64,000 nucleotides of DNA from Actinomadura luteofluorescens (GTDB lineage Bacteria > Actinomycetota > Actinomycetes > Streptosporangiales > Streptosporangiaceae): positions 8,618,001 to 8,682,000 of the forward strand of contig NZ_JACCBA010000001.1 in NCBI RefSeq assembly GCF_013409365.1, given 5' to 3'. Under the pieces are notes generated by a model, which worked only from the letters and a program-made list of their open reading frames with translations, did not search any database and was not told the origin of the DNA. The translations under genes and the position numbers were made by a program. The first letter of the stretch is position 1, and each line of letters begins with the position of its first letter. Of the stretch, positions 61,276-64,000 are shown in pieces.

Positions 61276-61497
61276 TCAGCCGAGGCCGGCCACCAGGACC
61301 AGCGCCAGCGCCAGCGCCGCCACCGAGGCGGACACCAGGACCTGCTCGCGCTCCCTCGCCGCGGTCCGCCGCGGCGTGAGAACCCGCCGATGGCTCCTGC
61401 CCATGTCCATCGCGGCGCGGCGGGCGCGCTCCCAGTAAGCCCCCGTGTACACGGCCAGCACCGCCAGCCCCACGATGAGTAATCCGTCTCCGCGCAT
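61276..61497 (-). CDS. Small membrane protein, 73 aa
   Basis: GGGAGG with a 7-base spacer supports the ATG at 61497. The 73-residue product has two transmembrane helices, at about residues 4-20 (GLLIVGLAVLAVYTG) and 54-72, joined by a basic loop with many Arg. Both ends therefore face the same side. Nothing identifies a function. An upstream in-frame ATG at 61572 lacks a ribosome site. Confidence 0.6.
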   Translation of the reverse strand: MRGDGLLIVGLAVLAVYTGAYWERARRAAMDMGRSHRRVLTPRRTAAREREQVLVSASVAALALALVLVAGLG

Positions 61498-61629
61498 CGA
61501 TCTGCCTCCCGTTTTCCGCGGAAGCTCAGATTGAACAGCGGTTCCGGTGCGATTGACAGTGTCGGACGACACAGATCGCCGAATCGGCCGGACCCGGGCG
61601 GCCCCGCCGTCACATCGTCGGCCGGAGCG

Positions 61630-62319
61630 TCAGCGCCCGAACGTCTCGGGATCGACCTCGATCCAGATCTGCTCGGCGCGGCCCAGCAGCCGCCCGTCGG
61701 CCCCGTACAGGGCGGTCGCCGCGTGCATCTTGCGGCCCTCGCGGCTGCGCGCGAACCCCATCACCACGCACCGCTCACCGGCCTCCGGCACGTCCATGAC
61801 CTGCGCCGTCATCGTGCCGAGCACCGCAGGGCGGCCCGCCACGTCGAACGACCAGCCGCCGGGGCAGTCAAGCGCGGCCCACACCAGCTCACGCTCGGGG
61901 ACCCGCTCGGGGATCCACGGCGTCGCGACGGTGCCCTCGGCCACGGGCCCCGGTTCGAGCCGCAGCCCGTCGCCGGGTTCGCGGTCCGGCCCGCACACGA
62001 AGCAGCCCGGGAACGGGTGGTTCTCCGCCGCCCGGTACTTCTCCGCCGCCTTCAGCGCCTCCTCGAACGGGACGGCCGCGATGGGCGGTACCACGATCGC
62101 CCCCGCGAGCGCCTCGGCGATGAGCCGCTCGCCGTCCCACAGCCGCGCGCTGTGCCCGCGCTCGTCCTCCACCGTGACGGTGAGCTCGATGTCCAGCGGC
62201 GGCGGCCGCCGCAGCGTCACGGTCACCGTGTCGATCGGCACCCGCCCCGCCAGGCGCCCCGCCACGTACCCGCCGTTCCCCGACCCGTCCGGCCCGTGGA
62301 ACCGCCTCTCGATGATCAC
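61630..62319 (-). CDS. Hot-dog fold protein, thioesterase-like
   Basis: A 229-residue protein. The N-terminal half has beta strands with VTVTLRRPPPLDIELTVTV, the middle carries the motif HPFPGCFVCGPDR at about residues 101-113, and the C-terminal half (WAALDCPGGWSFD, MDVPEAGERCVVMGFA) looks like a second hot-dog fold. Proteins with the FPxCFxCGPDR motif are common in actinomycetes and are assigned as thioesterase-like without proven substrate. Stands alone. Confidence 0.72.
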   Translation of the reverse strand: MIIERRFHGPDGSGNGGYVAGRLAGRVPIDTVTVTLRRPPPLDIELTVTVEDERGHSARLWDGERLIAEALAGAIVVPPIAAVPFEEALKAAEKYRAAENHPFPGCFVCGPDREPGDGLRLEPGPVAEGTVATPWIPERVPERELVWAALDCPGGWSFDVAGRPAVLGTMTAQVMDVPEAGERCVVMGFARSREGRKMHAATALYGADGRLLGRAEQIWIEVDPETFGR

Positions 62320-62419
62320 TTCATGTCCCCCGTGCTCACTTCCACCACACCAAAACGGGACCGATCATATTGAGCCCCACCGACATCCCACCCCCCGGGG
62401 GTAGCCGGGCACCGCCCCG

Positions 62420-62935
62420 CTAGACGGCCCGGGAAGGCTGCGGCCTGCCCGGACGGGTGGTGAAGAAGACCGAGAGGGAGCCGCGCAGCCGTGCCCGGAC
62501 GGTGTCCTCGTCGACGGGGCCGTCCGCGGGGACGGGGGTCCGGTCGAGGGCGCGGGCGATGAGCAGGTCGACGTTGCGGTCGGCGACGAGGACGGAGCAC
62601 GTGTCGCACCCGTACCAGGGGTAGAGCATGTTGAGGACCGCCACGGCGGTGTCGTCGTCCGACAGGTGCGTGGTGTCCAGCTCGACCTCGAACATGTCGG
62701 TGTCGTCGGGGTCGAGCGTGGGGTAGTAGAGCCAGCGCGGCGCGGCCGCGCCGCAGAAGTCGCATGCCTGGTCGGGTGGAGCGGGCTCGCCGACCGCGAG
62801 CTCGAGCTCGTGGTCCCACGGCTCCACCCGCCGGTTGTGGCGGTAGCCGACGCCGTCGAGCGAACCCTCGCGGTTGTGCGTCACGTCGTGCACCTCGCCG
62901 CCGCAGCGGGCGCACATGAAGCCGAGGTCCTCCAT
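62420..62935 (-). CDS. Zinc-binding hypothetical protein, 171 aa
   Basis: A 171-residue protein starting at the ATG at 62935 (GGGGAGGG two bases upstream, close spacing). It has three Cys pairs: MCARCGG at the N-terminus, CDFCGAAAPRW at about 58-68 and YGCDTCSVLVADRN at about 107-120. The pattern suggests two zinc sites in a compact fold. A short basic tail ends the protein. The function is not recognised. Confidence 0.65.
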   Translation of the reverse strand: MEDLGFMCARCGGEVHDVTHNREGSLDGVGYRHNRRVEPWDHELELAVGEPAPPDQACDFCGAAAPRWLYYPTLDPDDTDMFEVELDTTHLSDDDTAVAVLNMLYPWYGCDTCSVLVADRNVDLLIARALDRTPVPADGPVDEDTVRARLRGSLSVFFTTRPGRPQPSRAV

Positions 62936-63127
62936 GTCCCTCCCCGATCGCTGAGGCACCGGCTCTCACAGTATCCGGCCGGACGCCTCGCTCGTACCAG
63001 GCGGCGGCGTTCGGGTACGTTGAGGGTCCTTCACCGACGCATCCGCCCCGGCGACCCCGGTCTCCCGCGTCCGCACGCCGCATATCCCCCCGCGTGCCCT
63101 CATTTCGCGCTCTCGAACGGAGGCCCC

Positions 63128-63916
63128 GTGCCCGACGTCGTGCTGAACGCCGACAAGATCGATCTGGTGCGCGAGCGGCGGACGCTGCTCGACAGCGTCA
63201 CGCTGACGGTGCTGCGCGGCGAGCACTGGGCGCTGATCGGCCCGAACGGGGCCGGCAAGAGCACGCTGCTCGGCATCCTCGGCGCCTACACCCACCCGAC
63301 GCGCGGCACCGCGGAGATCCTCGGGCGCCGGCTCGGCCGCGTGGACGTCCAGGAGCTGCGCAGGCTGATCGGCCAGGTCAACCCGCGCCACCCCCTGGAG
63401 TCGTCGCGGACGGTGCGCGAGATCGTCCTGACCGGGGTGACGGGCACGATCGAGCTCGTCCCGCGCTGGACGCCGGACGAGGAGGACCTGCGCCGGGCGG
63501 ACGAGCTGATCGCACTGATGGGCCTCACGCCCCGCACGGACGCCCGCTGGCCGAACCTGTCGCAGGGGGAGCGGGGCCGCACGCTGATCGCGCGGGCGCT
63601 GATGCCCGACCCGCCGCTGCTGCTGCTCGACGAGCCCGCCACGGGCCTGGACGTCGCCGCCCGGGAGCGGCTGCTCGCCGGCCTCGACCAGCTGCGCGCC
63701 GAGCGGCCCGACCTGACCACCGTGCTCGTCACGCACCATCTGGAGGAGCTGCCCGTCAGCACCAGCCACGCGCTGCTGCTGCGCGAGGGTCAGGTGCTCG
63801 CCTCAGGAGCGGCCGACGACGTCCTCACGACCGAGCTGGTCAGCGCGTGCTTCGACCATCCGATCGCGATCAGCCGGCACCACGGGCGCTGGGCCGCGAC
63901 CGCCGGTCCGGCCTGA
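63128..63916 (+). CDS. ABC transporter-type ATP-binding protein
   Basis: GTG 63128 follows GGAGGC. The 262-residue ATPase has Walker A GPNGAGKST (about 38-46), signature LSQGERGRTLIARAL, Walker B LLLLDEPATGLD and the H-loop VTHHLEELP. No membrane subunit is encoded nearby within the window. Single ATPases of this ModF/molybdate-like or iron type occur alone in actinomycetes, so transport is not certain. Confidence 0.88.
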   Translation: MPDVVLNADKIDLVRERRTLLDSVTLTVLRGEHWALIGPNGAGKSTLLGILGAYTHPTRGTAEILGRRLGRVDVQELRRLIGQVNPRHPLESSRTVREIVLTGVTGTIELVPRWTPDEEDLRRADELIALMGLTPRTDARWPNLSQGERGRTLIARALMPDPPLLLLDEPATGLDVAARERLLAGLDQLRAERPDLTTVLVTHHLEELPVSTSHALLLREGQVLASGAADDVLTTELVSACFDHPIAISRHHGRWAATAGPA

Positions 63917-63934
63917 CCGGGCGTCCCCGCCCGG
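63917..63934 (+). terminator. Hairpin after the ABC gene
   Basis: CCGGGCG (63917-63923), loop TCCC, CGCCCGG (63928-63934), starting next to the stop codon. The last 66 bases of the window show nothing else. Confidence 0.5.
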
Positions 63935-64000
63935 CGGTTCCCGGCTGGGGCCTGTCTCGAAGTGGCCTCGGTCAAGCGCGCGAACGCGTGACCTGGCCGG

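Overview
This is very GC-rich (roughly 70 percent) actinobacterial DNA. The combination of an actinomycete integrative and conjugative element (AICE), an actinobacterial-type ydaO riboswitch, a KstR2-type steroid-ring degradation locus and many GTG or leaderless starts fits a sporulating actinomycete of the Streptosporangiales type (Actinomadura-like). The genus is inference only.

Region 1 (1 to about 16.26 kb) is most of an AICE. It lies against the 3' end of a tRNA-Pro(GGG) gene on the minus strand. From left to right it holds a GntR repressor cut by the window edge, a run of small zinc-ribbon and membrane proteins, a DUF2637/Spd-like protein, a TraB/FtsK translocase, a damaged cytosine methyltransferase, a primase-polymerase and partner ATPase, an excisionase, a tyrosine integrase and one cargo gene. 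Two non-coding repeat arrays, one behind traB and one between the replication genes and xis, look like the transfer locus and the replication origin. The left attachment site is outside the window.

Region 2 (16.2 to 25.1 kb) is chromosomal: tRNA-Pro, a beta-lactamase-like lipoprotein, an ANTAR-PAS-PAS-SpoIIE phosphatase, a c-di-AMP riboswitch ahead of a CHAP cell-wall hydrolase, and two glycosyltransferases for a teichoic-acid-like polymer.

Region 3 (25.1 to 52.8 kb) is mainly acyl-CoA and steroid catabolism. Genes matching fadE30, ipdF, kstR2 and fadA6 are at 25.1-29.0 kb. Their partners ipdC, ipdB, ipdA, echA20 and two dehydrogenases are at 47.6-52.8 kb. Both blocks begin at a near-identical KstR2-like box. 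Between them sit an old-yellow-enzyme-type reductase, a dehydrogenase with a MerR-type promoter, a hot-dog dehydratase, a glycerol operon (glpF-glpK-glpD) divergent from a frameshifted IclR regulator and a second glycerol kinase, a GntR-controlled acyl-CoA module with a frameshifted CoA-transferase, and an XRE/aldo-keto/quinone-oxidoreductase group.

Region 4 (52.8-64 kb) has housekeeping and poorly known genes: a Ser/Thr kinase fused to an extracellular lytic-transglycosylase-like domain, HrpA helicase, proline iminopeptidase, a large coiled-coil protein, a hot-dog protein and an ABC ATPase. Several single-base indels (in dcm, iclR and caiB) mean either decaying genes or assembly errors. All calls come from reading the sequence; no database was searched.
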